A DNA stretch of 64,000 nt from Eubacterium limosum (GCF_000807675.2 NZ_CP019962.1:2418001-2482000), one strand, 5' to 3'. Numbered from the stretch's first letter, positions 51,625 to 62,600 are shown. A program made the numbers and translations. The notes: generated from the sequence alone by a model not told the origin.

Positions 51625-53826
51625 ATGATGAAAAAAGTAATGAGACGAAGTTGCTTTATATTATTTTTTACGGTATTGCTAACTACTTTAGTACCAATTT
51701 CCAGAGCAAATGCAATGTCAAAATTTGAATTTGATCAAAAATTAAACGAAGCGCAAATTGAATATTGGCACGGGAAAAAACAAACGTTTTTTGACCATGG
51801 GGAGACTTGTCATGGATATGCTAGGCAACTAACAAAAGTTATATTTGGAGTGGAATGTGGTAATGGCCTAGGAAAAGGATGGATTAGGATTGATGCGAAT
51901 TCAAATGATTCGAAAATTAATAATGTACATATAGGAGATCTTGTTCGTTTTCGCAATACACCTTCTCTTGATCATACAATCATTGTTACTAATATCATTG
52001 GGGATACTATCATTTATACCGATTGCAATAGTGATGGACAGTCAACGATAAAGTGGAACCAGCAAATATCAAAGGGGACACTTGCGGGGAAATTAAGTCA
52101 GCCACTAGTTTTTAATCAAGGAGCTTACGGTTATATAGCACATTATGCAGCTAATCCTGTCCAATCCACACTCCCCTGTGAACACGATCTGGATTCTCCA
52201 AGGCAAGGAGACTGTGTTTTTGGCGATGGTTTTATCCTTCAGGGCTGGGCATTAGACGGCGAGGGAATATCCAGAGTGACCTATACCATTTTTAATGAAG
52301 CAACAGGAAAGACATCGCAGGAACAAGACATGCAGATGGGAATGGAACGAATTGATGTTTACAATATATATCCACAGTACAATAATCGAAATGCCGGTTA
52401 TTATAAATATATCGACTCGCGGGAACTGGAGAAAGGACATAATATTATCGATGTCTATGCGTATACGCCAAGCGGCAGAAAGCATATTGAGCACAGAGGT
52501 ATTTTGTTTATTGACGATACAAAGCCGGTTTTGACTAATGTTGAAATTATTGATTTAGGAAACAAGGGGTTTACGGTCACAGGAAAATGCAGTGATGAAG
52601 GCAGCGGTGTGGATAAAATAAGGATTGCGATTTGGTCAGATAAATACGGACAGGAAGAAAATCTGTGGCATGATATTGGGGTTGGGCCGGATCAACGGTT
52701 TTATTACCGGGTTAATTTTGATGAATACCATGGAGAAAAAGGGCCGTATAATATCCATTTATACGCATATGATCGGGCGAAAAACCCGGGATTTGATGCG
52801 ATAGTCGGGTACGTACCAATGCTAAAACCAGCTCAAATAGAAGAAAAAAATGGACATCTGTACGCACTTTATGATACATCTTTGACATGGGCAGGTGCAA
52901 GAGATCAGGCGGTGTTTATGGATGGACATTTAGCGACGGTGAATTCTCAGGATGAACAAAAATTTCTGACTGCGATGGTGGAAAAGGGTGAGAAAAATAG
53001 TTATTGGATTGGGGCGGAAACGCAGGATTATCAAATATGGCGTTGGATAACAGGTGAAAGTTTTGACTATAGGAACTGGTCACAGAATCAGCCGGATAAT
53101 TATGGCAATATTGAAGATAAGGCAGCGATTTATTCAGCAGACGGGACATGGAATGATTTGAACAACGAAGACCGTTATGGAACCGGCTTTATCGTTGAAT
53201 ATGAATTGCAAAATAACGAAGGCAGTAAAATGCTGAACTACAATGGCAAACTCTATACGCGCTATGATGTCAGCTTGCCGTGGAATGAAGCGCAGAAATT
53301 CTGTGAGATGAAAGGCGGAAGATTAGCAGTTGTTAAAGATCAGGAAACACAAAATATATTAAAAGAACTTATCCAGGATGGTGGGCGTTCCGAATATTTG
53401 TTGGGTGCCTCGGCTGAAAAAAATAAAGGAGAATGGAGATGGATCGATAATAGCCCATTAACCTACACGAATTGGGGAATAAATGAACCCAATAATACCT
53501 CCAGTTGTGAAGAGTATCTTGTTATGGGCGTGGATGGTTGCTGGAATGACCGTGCGACTTATTTTGAAAATATGCAGACGACGCTAGGCTTTATTTGTGA
53601 ACAGGAGGAAAAGCCTGAAGTAGTTTTGAAAATTGGCGATGTAAATGATGATAAAATCATTAACGCAACCGACGCATTGATGGTACTGCGCCACTCGGTT
53701 AAAGAAATCACGCTTAAAAACAATGAGTTTATCCGGGCGGACGTCACAAAAGATAATACAGTTAACGCAACCGATGCATTGCAGATTCTGCGCTATGCAG
53801 TCAAAGAAATCGATCGTTTTGATTGA
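51625..53826 (+). CDS. Secreted papain-like-domain protein with two C-type lectin domains and dockerin
   Basis: A 733-residue secreted protein. After the signal peptide comes a domain like that of 48261-50030: Cys62 (ETCHGYARQL), IGDLVRF, His117 (LDHTIIV) and Asp133/Asn135. A GBS-Bsp-like Ig domain (IRIAIWSDKYGQEENLW) follows. Two C-type lectin-like domains come next, ~405-527 and ~538-660. The first has QPD (489-491) with WND (509-511); the second has EPN (621-623) with WND (640-642) and four cysteines. In animal lectins QPD favours galactose and EPN mannose, and WND binds calcium. The dockerin (DVNDDKIINATDALMVLRHS, DVTKDNTVNATDALQILRYA) ends the protein. It is probably a surface lectin displayed by the cohesin proteins. 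Confidence 0.85.
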   Translation: MMKKVMRRSCFILFFTVLLTTLVPISRANAMSKFEFDQKLNEAQIEYWHGKKQTFFDHGETCHGYARQLTKVIFGVECGNGLGKGWIRIDANSNDSKINNVHIGDLVRFRNTPSLDHTIIVTNIIGDTIIYTDCNSDGQSTIKWNQQISKGTLAGKLSQPLVFNQGAYGYIAHYAANPVQSTLPCEHDLDSPRQGDCVFGDGFILQGWALDGEGISRVTYTIFNEATGKTSQEQDMQMGMERIDVYNIYPQYNNRNAGYYKYIDSRELEKGHNIIDVYAYTPSGRKHIEHRGILFIDDTKPVLTNVEIIDLGNKGFTVTGKCSDEGSGVDKIRIAIWSDKYGQEENLWHDIGVGPDQRFYYRVNFDEYHGEKGPYNIHLYAYDRAKNPGFDAIVGYVPMLKPAQIEEKNGHLYALYDTSLTWAGARDQAVFMDGHLATVNSQDEQKFLTAMVEKGEKNSYWIGAETQDYQIWRWITGESFDYRNWSQNQPDNYGNIEDKAAIYSADGTWNDLNNEDRYGTGFIVEYELQNNEGSKMLNYNGKLYTRYDVSLPWNEAQKFCEMKGGRLAVVKDQETQNILKELIQDGGRSEYLLGASAEKNKGEWRWIDNSPLTYTNWGINEPNNTSSCEEYLVMGVDGCWNDRATYFENMQTTLGFICEQEEKPEVVLKIGDVNDDKIINATDALMVLRHSVKEITLKNNEFIRADVTKDNTVNATDALQILRYAVKEIDRFD

Positions 53827-53859
53827 AAAAAGTGTTTTATGAAAGACAGGTAATAAAGG

Positions 53860-56800
53860 ATGAAAAAGAATAGATTATGGTTGATTAACATTTTAGTTTG
53901 CTTTTTTCTTTTAATTGGCGGAACTGTTTATGCCGAAGAAAGTAATTCAGATGCTTTAATAAATGCGGGGCATACTCCGATACAAATCGAAAAAAGTAAT
54001 GAAATGGGAACTTCTTCAGAGCAAGTGAATGAGGGAAAACTGGAGGATAAAAACACCTTATCCACTCATTTTGTTTCAAAAAAGGATATTAACCAAATAA
54101 ACGTTAATAGTGTACAAGCATCTGAAGACGCGAAAAAAGCAATAGAAAACTTCAATTATTCATCAAACTTGAGTTTCGAAAACAGAGCTGTATCAAGGCA
54201 GGAAGAGAGATGGGGCTATCAAGATTTGGACAAACGGTCAAATAGTGCGGCTAGAAAAGCATTGTATTCAGAAATCCAAAATGCAGCAGCTGACTTTGAA
54301 AAAAGCAATGTAAATATTGAGAATAAATTTGAAAATAAAAATGTATTTGCAAGTATTGACCTGTCTGCTCTTGGTTTATCGGAGACGGAAGTGGTCGAAA
54401 CCTATAAAGTTTTCACCTATGATCATCCGGAATATTATTGGCTTACGAATAGTTTGACTATTATATATAGTGATAATAATCCTAATTTACTTTTATCCGT
54501 TTATGATGAGTATGTTTTATCAGAGGAAAGAAATAAATGTGATGCAGTCATCCAAAATGCTATTTCAGAGTATGAAGCGTTGACCGTTGGAATGGCAACA
54601 AATTATGATAAAATTCTCGCGGTTCATGACAAAATCATTAAGGATATTGACTATGCGTATAATGAAGCTGGAGATCCGAAGACCGCTGTTTGGGCACACA
54701 ATATTATGGGGGTTTTTGAAAATAAATCGGCTGTTTGTGAAGGATATGCCCGTGCTTTTCAATTAATTATGAATCATTTTGGTATTGAAAACGTGTATGT
54801 TACCGGATTTGCTGGAGAAGACCACGCCTGGAATATGGTAAAGCTTGACGATGGTCAATACTATTATATCGATACTACTTTTGACGATCAGCCTGCTTTT
54901 CCGGGAGGGGTGATGTATGAATATTTTAACGCACCAGTAGCGCAGTTTGAAGCGATACACACAGCGGAACAACCAACTGGAATAGGAATCGATTTTCTTT
55001 ATGAATTACCAAAAGCGTCTGAGAATGACGCCTATACTTATTATCGAAAAATGAACGCCTACGCTGAAGATGGAACAACAGATGATTTAGAAGCGATCCT
55101 TAACCATTATGTGGAAGCTGCAAAAATGGTGTCGGATTCAGACAGAAATGTCATTGCGATAAAGACAGACAGCAGTAATTTCCAGAACACGTTTAATATG
55201 CTTGGAATGTACTATGATATGGATATTGAAAAAAATGCATTAGATTATTATCTTCAGGAAGTTAAAAATTCCGAAGGACAGTGTATCGGCGGCGGTGATG
55301 TAACTATCAGAGCTGACGCAGAGCATCACACCATTTATATCGCTTTGGCAGAGCAGCCGGAAATGGCGGAAGCGTACAAAAATGGCGAATCTGTTGGTAA
55401 ATTTAAGTCTTTTACAGAGGCTTATGCGATGCTAACAGATGGCCAGGCGGATTATACTTTGAAAGTGTTAACAGAGTATGCGATGTTTCCGGAAAATATG
55501 CCTGCGTATGATAATGTACAGATTGAAGGATCACTGTTTTATGATGGTTTTTCAATTGGCGACGAGAAAGTCTATCACACTTCAACTTTATATCTGACAA
55601 AAGATTTTACTTTTAGTAAAAATATCACATTTAAAAATTTAACAGTTGAACCGGCTTTTGTACAGTATAACAGGCGTCATATTACTTTGGATCAATGTAC
55701 CATGAGATTAAAAGGCGAGCCGACATGGGTACGATTTGGAACTACTTTTTTCTGGGTTAGTTTTGATGAAAAAAGTGAATCTACCATTATAATCGAAGGG
55801 GACAGACAGGATCATAGTCAGGATCAACCTCAAAATGAAAAGAATTCTGGCGGTTCGTTTAACTATGGACGAATTGGTATCAGTAAAATCAAATTGATGG
55901 AAGTATCGCAATTGCAGTTTTTAAATATTATCGGGAGAATCGGCCAAATTGAGACAGGAGCGGTAAGAAATTCACAGGATGAAGAGATAAGACACAGTAA
56001 TGCAACAGTTCTTTATAATGAGGTGAATAATATTGAAGTTGGTTCTGTGCATATCTCAAAAGATGCTTATCTCACCTCAATGGTTAGCCTTGATACTAAT
56101 GCCTCCACTATGGAGTCAATAACCGGTGACAAAAATGATCATATTGATCCAAATCTGACTTTTGGAAATTGGTACAATAAAACAAATCAGTACAATCAAA
56201 TATATTTGACCTGCCGTCCAGAAGAACAGGTCAATAGCGCATTGTTAAACTTTAATTTGTTGGGAGATATCATCGAAGGTGATTTTCATGTTTTATGGAA
56301 CGAAAGCTCTGAGGAGCCTTGGCAGGAGAAAGACTTTGTATTTTTGAAAGCACCGGCATTAGAAGAAGAAAATGTAACTTTTCAAAAAAGTTGGAATCAT
56401 TTTTTAACCAGTAAAAAGAATGAAAAGGGTGAATTTGTTTTGTCGAAACAAATTTATTGTGATGATGTAAAAGCAAAAGACAACATTATCGTTGTTGAAA
56501 CTGGTCAAAAGAAGAAGTTTGATTTTATTTATTATCCTGAAAATCATACCGAAAAGTATACCGAGGTTGGATATTCAACGCTGGATCCTCAGATCGCTGA
56601 GATTGATGAACAAGGTTTTATAACAGGAAAATTAGTGGGAACAAGCGATGTAACTGCCGTTTTAGGCGGATATATCGGAATAGAGGCGACGGTGAAGGTA
56701 ATAAATGGCGGCGAGATAGAGAAGCTGGAGCTTTTATCAAAGCCAAAGAAACAGATTTATTATGTCGGGGATTATCTGCAGACAGAGGGAGGAGCATTAG

Positions 56801-57663
56801 TCGCGCGGTATAAAGATGGAAGTTCTGAAGAAATACCCATTACCACAGATATTTGCAGCGGTTATGATAAAAATAAACTGGGAAAACAGAGGATAACAGT
56901 TGCCTATCAAAATCAAAAAACCGAATTTGAAATTGAAATGCAGCCGACGATTGAAGCGATACAGAGTATTGCTGTAAAAGAATCGAATGCATTGAAAAAG
57001 ACATATTATTATCGTGAAGATAGTGGACGCGACAATATCCAACTTGAAAATGAAAAGCTGCTAGTCACCGATGCAAATGGTCAAATTATGGAAATTGATA
57101 TGAGTGATAAAAGTGTAAAAATTCAAAAGAACTGTGACTTCTCTCAAAAAATCTGCAAGATCAATATTACATACAAAGGAGTAGGCACAAGTTTTGATAT
57201 CCCTTTAGTCAGTATTCCAATGGGTACGACATGCATTGTTGACGCACCGTTAAAAACATCTTACAAAATTGGTGAGGATCTAAATCTGGCGGGAGGAAGC
57301 TTCAGTTTATATTTTGAAGATGAGCGCATCCAAAATGTTCCTTTAACCGACCCGGAAGTTCATATCAGCGATTATGAAAAATATACAACGGGAACACAAA
57401 AAGTTAATGTTGAATACAGAGGATTCAGCGCACCTTTTGAAGTGACCGTTTCATCAAATATTTTTACCTTTGGAGACGTCAACGCCGACAAAGCGATTAA
57501 CGCATCGGACGCGCTTTTAACCTTGCGTCACTCGGTAAAGGAAATAATTTTGGAAAACGAGCCGTTTACACGGGCAGATGTGACGAAAGACGGAATGGTC
57601 AACGCGTCGGATGCACTGCAGATACTGCGGTACTCGGTGAAGGAAATCGAAAGCTTTGATTAG
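53860..57663 (+). CDS. Secreted transglutaminase-like protein with Ig-like domains and dockerin
   Basis: A 1267-residue secreted protein. The signal peptide ends near GTVYAEE. A transglutaminase-like domain spans about residues 225-350 with an intact triad: Cys293 (AVCEGYARAF), His322 (EDHAWNMV) and Asp338 (YYIDTTFDDQ). The middle ~500 residues have no firm assignment but include beta-rich stretches. A Big_2-like domain (YSTLDPQIAEIDEQGFITGK) and about three Big_3-like domains follow, one with ICSGYDKNKLG as in the scaffold. The dockerin loops are DVNADKAINASDALLTLRHS and DVTKDGMVNASDALQILRYS. Bacterial relatives act as proteases or protein cross-linkers at the cell surface; which applies is open. 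Confidence 0.85.
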   Translation: MKKNRLWLINILVCFFLLIGGTVYAEESNSDALINAGHTPIQIEKSNEMGTSSEQVNEGKLEDKNTLSTHFVSKKDINQINVNSVQASEDAKKAIENFNYSSNLSFENRAVSRQEERWGYQDLDKRSNSAARKALYSEIQNAAADFEKSNVNIENKFENKNVFASIDLSALGLSETEVVETYKVFTYDHPEYYWLTNSLTIIYSDNNPNLLLSVYDEYVLSEERNKCDAVIQNAISEYEALTVGMATNYDKILAVHDKIIKDIDYAYNEAGDPKTAVWAHNIMGVFENKSAVCEGYARAFQLIMNHFGIENVYVTGFAGEDHAWNMVKLDDGQYYYIDTTFDDQPAFPGGVMYEYFNAPVAQFEAIHTAEQPTGIGIDFLYELPKASENDAYTYYRKMNAYAEDGTTDDLEAILNHYVEAAKMVSDSDRNVIAIKTDSSNFQNTFNMLGMYYDMDIEKNALDYYLQEVKNSEGQCIGGGDVTIRADAEHHTIYIALAEQPEMAEAYKNGESVGKFKSFTEAYAMLTDGQADYTLKVLTEYAMFPENMPAYDNVQIEGSLFYDGFSIGDEKVYHTSTLYLTKDFTFSKNITFKNLTVEPAFVQYNRRHITLDQCTMRLKGEPTWVRFGTTFFWVSFDEKSESTIIIEGDRQDHSQDQPQNEKNSGGSFNYGRIGISKIKLMEVSQLQFLNIIGRIGQIETGAVRNSQDEEIRHSNATVLYNEVNNIEVGSVHISKDAYLTSMVSLDTNASTMESITGDKNDHIDPNLTFGNWYNKTNQYNQIYLTCRPEEQVNSALLNFNLLGDIIEGDFHVLWNESSEEPWQEKDFVFLKAPALEEENVTFQKSWNHFLTSKKNEKGEFVLSKQIYCDDVKAKDNIIVVETGQKKKFDFIYYPENHTEKYTEVGYSTLDPQIAEIDEQGFITGKLVGTSDVTAVLGGYIGIEATVKVINGGEIEKLELLSKPKKQIYYVGDYLQTEGGALVARYKDGSSEEIPITTDICSGYDKNKLGKQRITVAYQNQKTEFEIEMQPTIEAIQSIAVKESNALKKTYYYREDSGRDNIQLENEKLLVTDANGQIMEIDMSDKSVKIQKNCDFSQKICKINITYKGVGTSFDIPLVSIPMGTTCIVDAPLKTSYKIGEDLNLAGGSFSLYFEDERIQNVPLTDPEVHISDYEKYTTGTQKVNVEYRGFSAPFEVTVSSNIFTFGDVNADKAINASDALLTLRHSVKEIILENEPFTRADVTKDGMVNASDALQILRYSVKEIESFD

Positions 57664-57675
57664 AGAGGAAACGAA

Positions 57676-58866
57676 ATGAAAAGGATAAAGGAAACGATTT
57701 TACTAATCTTATTGGTGCTTGTGTGTCTTGCCGCTGTTCCTGTGGGCATTTTTGCAAAGGGGGAGATAAAAAATCAGGCTTCAGAGACTTCCAATGATAT
57801 TAAATCACTGGAAAAATTAAATAGCTCTGAATTGAAAATAAACCATGAAACCCTGGATATTTCGTTGGAACGCTCAGAAAGACTTAAAGTCACCAATGCC
57901 GAAGGACAGGACGTCATGGTTACGTGGTCGAGTGATCAGCCAGAAGTGGCAAGTGTGAGCGATACAGGTGAGGTTTACGGAAAGCATGAAGGAACCGCCA
58001 ATATTACCGCCATCGCAGAAAACGACGGACAGAAAATTAACTGCCAGGTGACCGTTTATGGGTTTATCTTTCAAGTAAATAATGGGCGTGCCACAGTTTT
58101 TCACTATGATGGTATGGGCGGAAATATTATTGTGCCCGCTACGTTTAATGGTGATCCTGTACATATTTTAAGTTTCACGGCTAATGGGGAACCCAAATTA
58201 GAACAGCCGATCCGTAGCATTGTTTTCTCAGAAGGAATTGAATACGTATCATCAACGGCTTTTTATGGCATGGCGGATCTTGAATCAGTAGAATTTCCAT
58301 TGACCTTTAAAGGGGACTCCAGTGGAAAGGTTGACCTTGGCAATACAAAAATTAAAAATTTAGATGGTTTTAAGAAGGTAACACAAATCAGAGAACTGGA
58401 CGCGTATAACAATAAGCAGCTAACAGACATCAGCGGAATAGCTGGAATAGCCGGACTCGAGGTGATAGGATTATCAAACGCCTCTGTTTCAGACATATCG
58501 GTATTATCGAAGCTTACCAATTTAACACGTGTTGGGCTTAACAATACGCCAATATCTGATGTTTCACCTATGTCCTCTTTAGAAAATTTAAAAGAAGTCA
58601 GCTTAGGTGGGACAAATGTCAGCGATGTTCATTTTTTCAAAAATAAAGGGCTTAAATATTTAGAACTTGCAGGAAGCAAGGTTTCTGATGCGGATAGGCT
58701 GTCATTTGTTAAAGTGTCAAATATCACTTATTATCTGGAATCCGACCGTTATCAGGAATATTCCTTTTACGACAGATATCCGATGGGGTGTTGCCAGAGT
58801 ATAAGGAAGGATCATCATCTTATGAGCTATCCTTTGAGATGGAAGATCCGAGTTAGCAGTATTTAA
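57676..58866 (+). pseudogene. 5' part of a frameshifted dockerin gene: Big_2 and internalin-like LRR
   Basis: The reading frame gives 396 residues: signal peptide (LVLVCLAAVPVGIFA), a Big_2-like domain (VTWSSDQPEVASVSDTGEVY), a BspA-like stretch, then internalin-like ~22-residue LRRs (LTRVGLNNTPISDVSPMSSL). The last ~30 residues lose family character. From 58782 the sense continues in frame 3 (DGVLPEYKEGSSSYELSFEM) and from 58850 in frame 2. Single-base losses after CC at 58780-58781 and again at 58848-58849 explain both shifts. The intact parent would be ~646 residues with a dockerin. It is either a recent pseudogene or has sequencing errors. Confidence 0.75.
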
Positions 58867-58873
58867 GACATTC

Positions 58874-59614
58874 GTGCTCAGTTCATCATTTTTACTTACT
58901 CCATTAAAACCAGATCAGACAATCTGCAGATTACGACTGAATGACGCCGTAACCGATCCTTTTACGATAACGATCTCCGATGGCCGCGTCGAACATCTTT
59001 ATGAACAGAATATTTATTTAGAAGTCATCTATCCTAAAGATGCCGTGCCTGATGGATATCACGTGCAAATTGACAATGTGACTCCCGATGAAGCCGATAA
59101 AGCCGCAATTTTAAGTGCTTATCCCAATGCTAAAATATGTCATTTCTACGAACTTTCAATGGTTCATGAAAATAGGAGCAAAATTACAGATTTTAATAAG
59201 CCGGTCACCATCCGGCTGCAAATACCAGCCTATGTTGATAATCCTAAAAAACTGACCTTTGTTTATTTTGGCGAAAAAGGACCAGAGACTTTAAAAACAA
59301 CCATCTGCACGGATGGTTACGTTGAATATCAGATTGGCCATTTCAGCAAATATTTTCTAATTGAGACGGAAAATGAAAACCCAACAACCACTGTCCAAAC
59401 AGAAAATCCAGTTTATCCTTTAGGAGATGTCAACGTCGATAAAGCGATTAACGCATCGGACGCGCTTTTAAACTTGCGCCACGCCGTTAAAGAAATCACG
59501 CTGGAGGGTGATGCGTTTACTCGCGGAGATGTCACTTTTGACCAGTCAATTAACGCATCTGACGCACTGCAAATTTTGCGGTATGCAGTCAAGGAAATCT
59601 CAGATTTTAAATAA
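58874..59614 (+). pseudogene. 3' part of the frameshifted gene: beta-rich region and dockerin
   Basis: The frame gives 246 residues with no signal peptide and no convincing ribosome site. It contains a beta-rich region (YLEVIYPKDAVPDGYHVQ) and ends in an intact dockerin (DVNVDKAINASDALLNLRHA, DVTFDQSINASDALQILRYA). Open sense actually begins near 58850, upstream of the ATG at 58874. It is the continuation of the preceding LRR fragment; on its own it could not be secreted. The dockerin remains as well conserved as in intact paralogues, so the break must be recent if real. Confidence 0.75.
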
Positions 59615-59682
59615 AGTACGTAAAGAACGTAGATAAAAATGAGTACACGCGCGATAATGAGTAAAGTGAATGGAGAAAAGAA

Positions 59683-62600
59683 ATGAAAAAGTTTAAACAG
59701 TCAGTGGCTTTTCTGACGATTCTGGTATTCTGTTTTTTAACGTTGCCAACAAATGTTTTTTCGGAAGAATTGTCAGATCATCAAACGGAGAAATTGGTAG
59801 AAGAGGATAATCTACAGATCGAACAGTTAGCATCAATAAACCAGACCCAGATTATTACCGGAGAAGACTGCAGCGGTTATATTGATGAAAAAGGTAATCT
59901 ATGGACATGGGGAAGTAATAATTATGGTCAATTGGGAACCGGTAATTATGAAAGTCGGAAAAAGCCAGTTTTGGTCATGGAAAATGTTAAACAAGCGGAT
60001 TTTGGCCGATACTTTGGAGCTGCCGTTAAGACAGACGGCAGCGTATGGACTTGGGGATTTAATAAAGGGGGCTGTCTGGGCAACGGAAAAGAGGAAACGT
60101 CAAACCCAACCCCAAGTATGATAATCGAAAGCGGTATTAAGTCGATCAGTATGGGTCTTTTAAACGGTGCAGCCATTACGGAAGGTGGGACTCTGTTAAT
60201 ATGGGGAGGCAACGGGAGCTTTCAGCTTGGCGACGGTGACCGTGCGATGGATGCGATTTTAAAAGTTTGGAATACCCCACGAGAATTAATGCAGGGAGTT
60301 AGTGCAGTCAGCATCGAGGGAGAAAATGTTGCGGTGGTAAAAAATGATAGCAGTTTGTGGACCTGGGGAAATAATGTGAGTGGGCAGTTGGGATATACCT
60401 TGCAAAATGGGGAGTTAATATCTCCAACACCACAGGTTGCTCTAAATAGCGTCGAAGATATTTGCCTGGGAGATAAGTATGTCACAGCGTTAAAAACGGA
60501 CGGAAGTCTCTGGACCTGGGGCGAGAATAGTAGAGGGGAACTGGGGGATGGAACCACAGTGAGCCGTACGGAACCTGAAAAGATTCTGGATGACGTAAAG
60601 ACCATTGGAAATGGCTGTGCAGTTAATAATTCAGGCGATTTACTAACATGGGGAAACAACAATGTTGGCCAAGCAGGCGATGGAACAACAGAGATGAAAA
60701 GTACGCCAGGTGTTGTTTTAGATAATGTAAGACAAGTGAACCGAAGCAGCAGCCACAGTGGGGCGATTAAAGAAGATGGGACAATCTGGACCTGGGGAAG
60801 TAATCGAGACAATGCACTGGGTAATCCTTATCTGTATGAGTATTTTCAAACAACCCCACAACAAATTTTTGTACCCGCGCATGCGGAAAATGAAGTGACT
60901 GCTTTTAGCACAACGGGTGTGCTCATCATTGATGAAGATACAGAACGGCCGATTCCAGATGTTTCCATAAAGTTAAACAATGAAAGCATCGCAGAGGCAA
61001 CCGATGATCAAGGCTACTCGGTTTTGAATTTTGGAGATTCCATTGAGGGAGAAATAAGTTTTGAAAAAGAAGGGTTCGAGACAAAGATTATACCGGCCAC
61101 TGAAGTAGAGGCAGGAAAAATAAATAGAATCCTTATGAAAAATGCAGATGGAATCCCGGATTTAATACTGCCAGAAGACATAAAGGTAGAGTCGGACACC
61201 CTGAATGGGCCTTCCATTGAATTTTTTGGCGAGGAGTTTTATCTCTTTTCTACAGATATCAAAATAGATATTCCTTTTGGAGAAGTGGTAAAAGAAATTG
61301 ATCGTGAGAAAAAAACGGTAAAATGTTTATTAGGCATAGATCCTAAAGAATTTAAAGACTTTGATTGGAAAAAAGATTATAATGATTACGTCAATTTTAT
61401 TAAGCAATATGGCGCTAATAATGGTATTGCGAATTGGAATAATAGCATTTTAAGAAATAAAATACTAAAAAATAATAAAAGTAAAATTGGATTTTCGTTA
61501 GATGCAAAGGTAATTGGATATATCGAATATAGCTATGCTTCGGGGATTATGAAGCCTGTAGAAGGAGGCCGAATCATAGAAGGAAGCGCTAAAATAGGGG
61601 GAAGTATTCCACTGTCTACACCAGTTTTCTACTTTAAATGGGAACTTAAGGGAAAAGTGAAAAGTGAAACAGAATGGGTTCTCGTCAATAAAGGAGATCA
61701 TATTAGCATAGACACATATTTTGATAGTGAACTAAGTTGTATTCCTTTGGCAGGTGTAGGCGCTGGGATTGAGAAGATAGCTGGCGCAGAAGTAGGAATA
61801 AAAGGGGCAGTGACGGGGACGGCTAAAATTGATACAACGATGTCAAAGTATGATTTAGAAGAAATTTTTGGTGCCAATATATCGGCTTCGGTCTATTTTA
61901 AAATATATGCTTTCTTTTTTGAGACAGGTGATGAACGGACATTTATGCAATGGACACTTTATCCTAATAAAAAAAGACCAGATTACAATGGTAGCGGCGG
62001 TGGTGGTTTCCGATTTAATAGTTTAAACAATGAAAAAAATCAGTTAAAATCGATTCCCAGAGATTACTTAAATCAACCACATGCGGCTGTTCAAAAAAGA
62101 AGTTTAGCGGCTAACGTATATGAACAAAAAAGCGTTTATCCAAATGGAGAGCCCAGACTGATAACATTGGATGATGGGAGAGTGATGGCTTTCTGGATCG
62201 GTGATAATGGTAAAAAGTCAGACATGAACCGGACAACATTAATGTACACAATCAATACGAACGGTGTGTGGAGTGAGGCAGAAGCGGTTTGTGAAACAGG
62301 CCGTGCCGATTTTTCGCCGACCGTTTATGTCAAGAATGGTAAAGTTCGTCTTGCATGGATTAATGCGACAAAAGAATTTAGCGATAATACGACATTAGAA
62401 GACATGGCAAAGAATGTACAGATTTCAACCGCTGAGTTTGATGGAAATACTTTTAGCTCGCCTGTATATTCAAATTCAGGAAAAATGCCTTTGATGCTTC
62501 AAATAACAGAAGAAAATAATAATCCGGTTGTTTACTCTGTCTTAAACAGTGGAAATGATCCGTTTATGATGACAGGTACGGAAACAATTTACCGTCAGGA

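Noticed and set aside
33348-59614. A true cellulosome for plant fibre breakdown.
   Set aside because: No glycoside hydrolase, carbohydrate esterase or cellulose-binding module was recognised among the dockerin proteins in the window.
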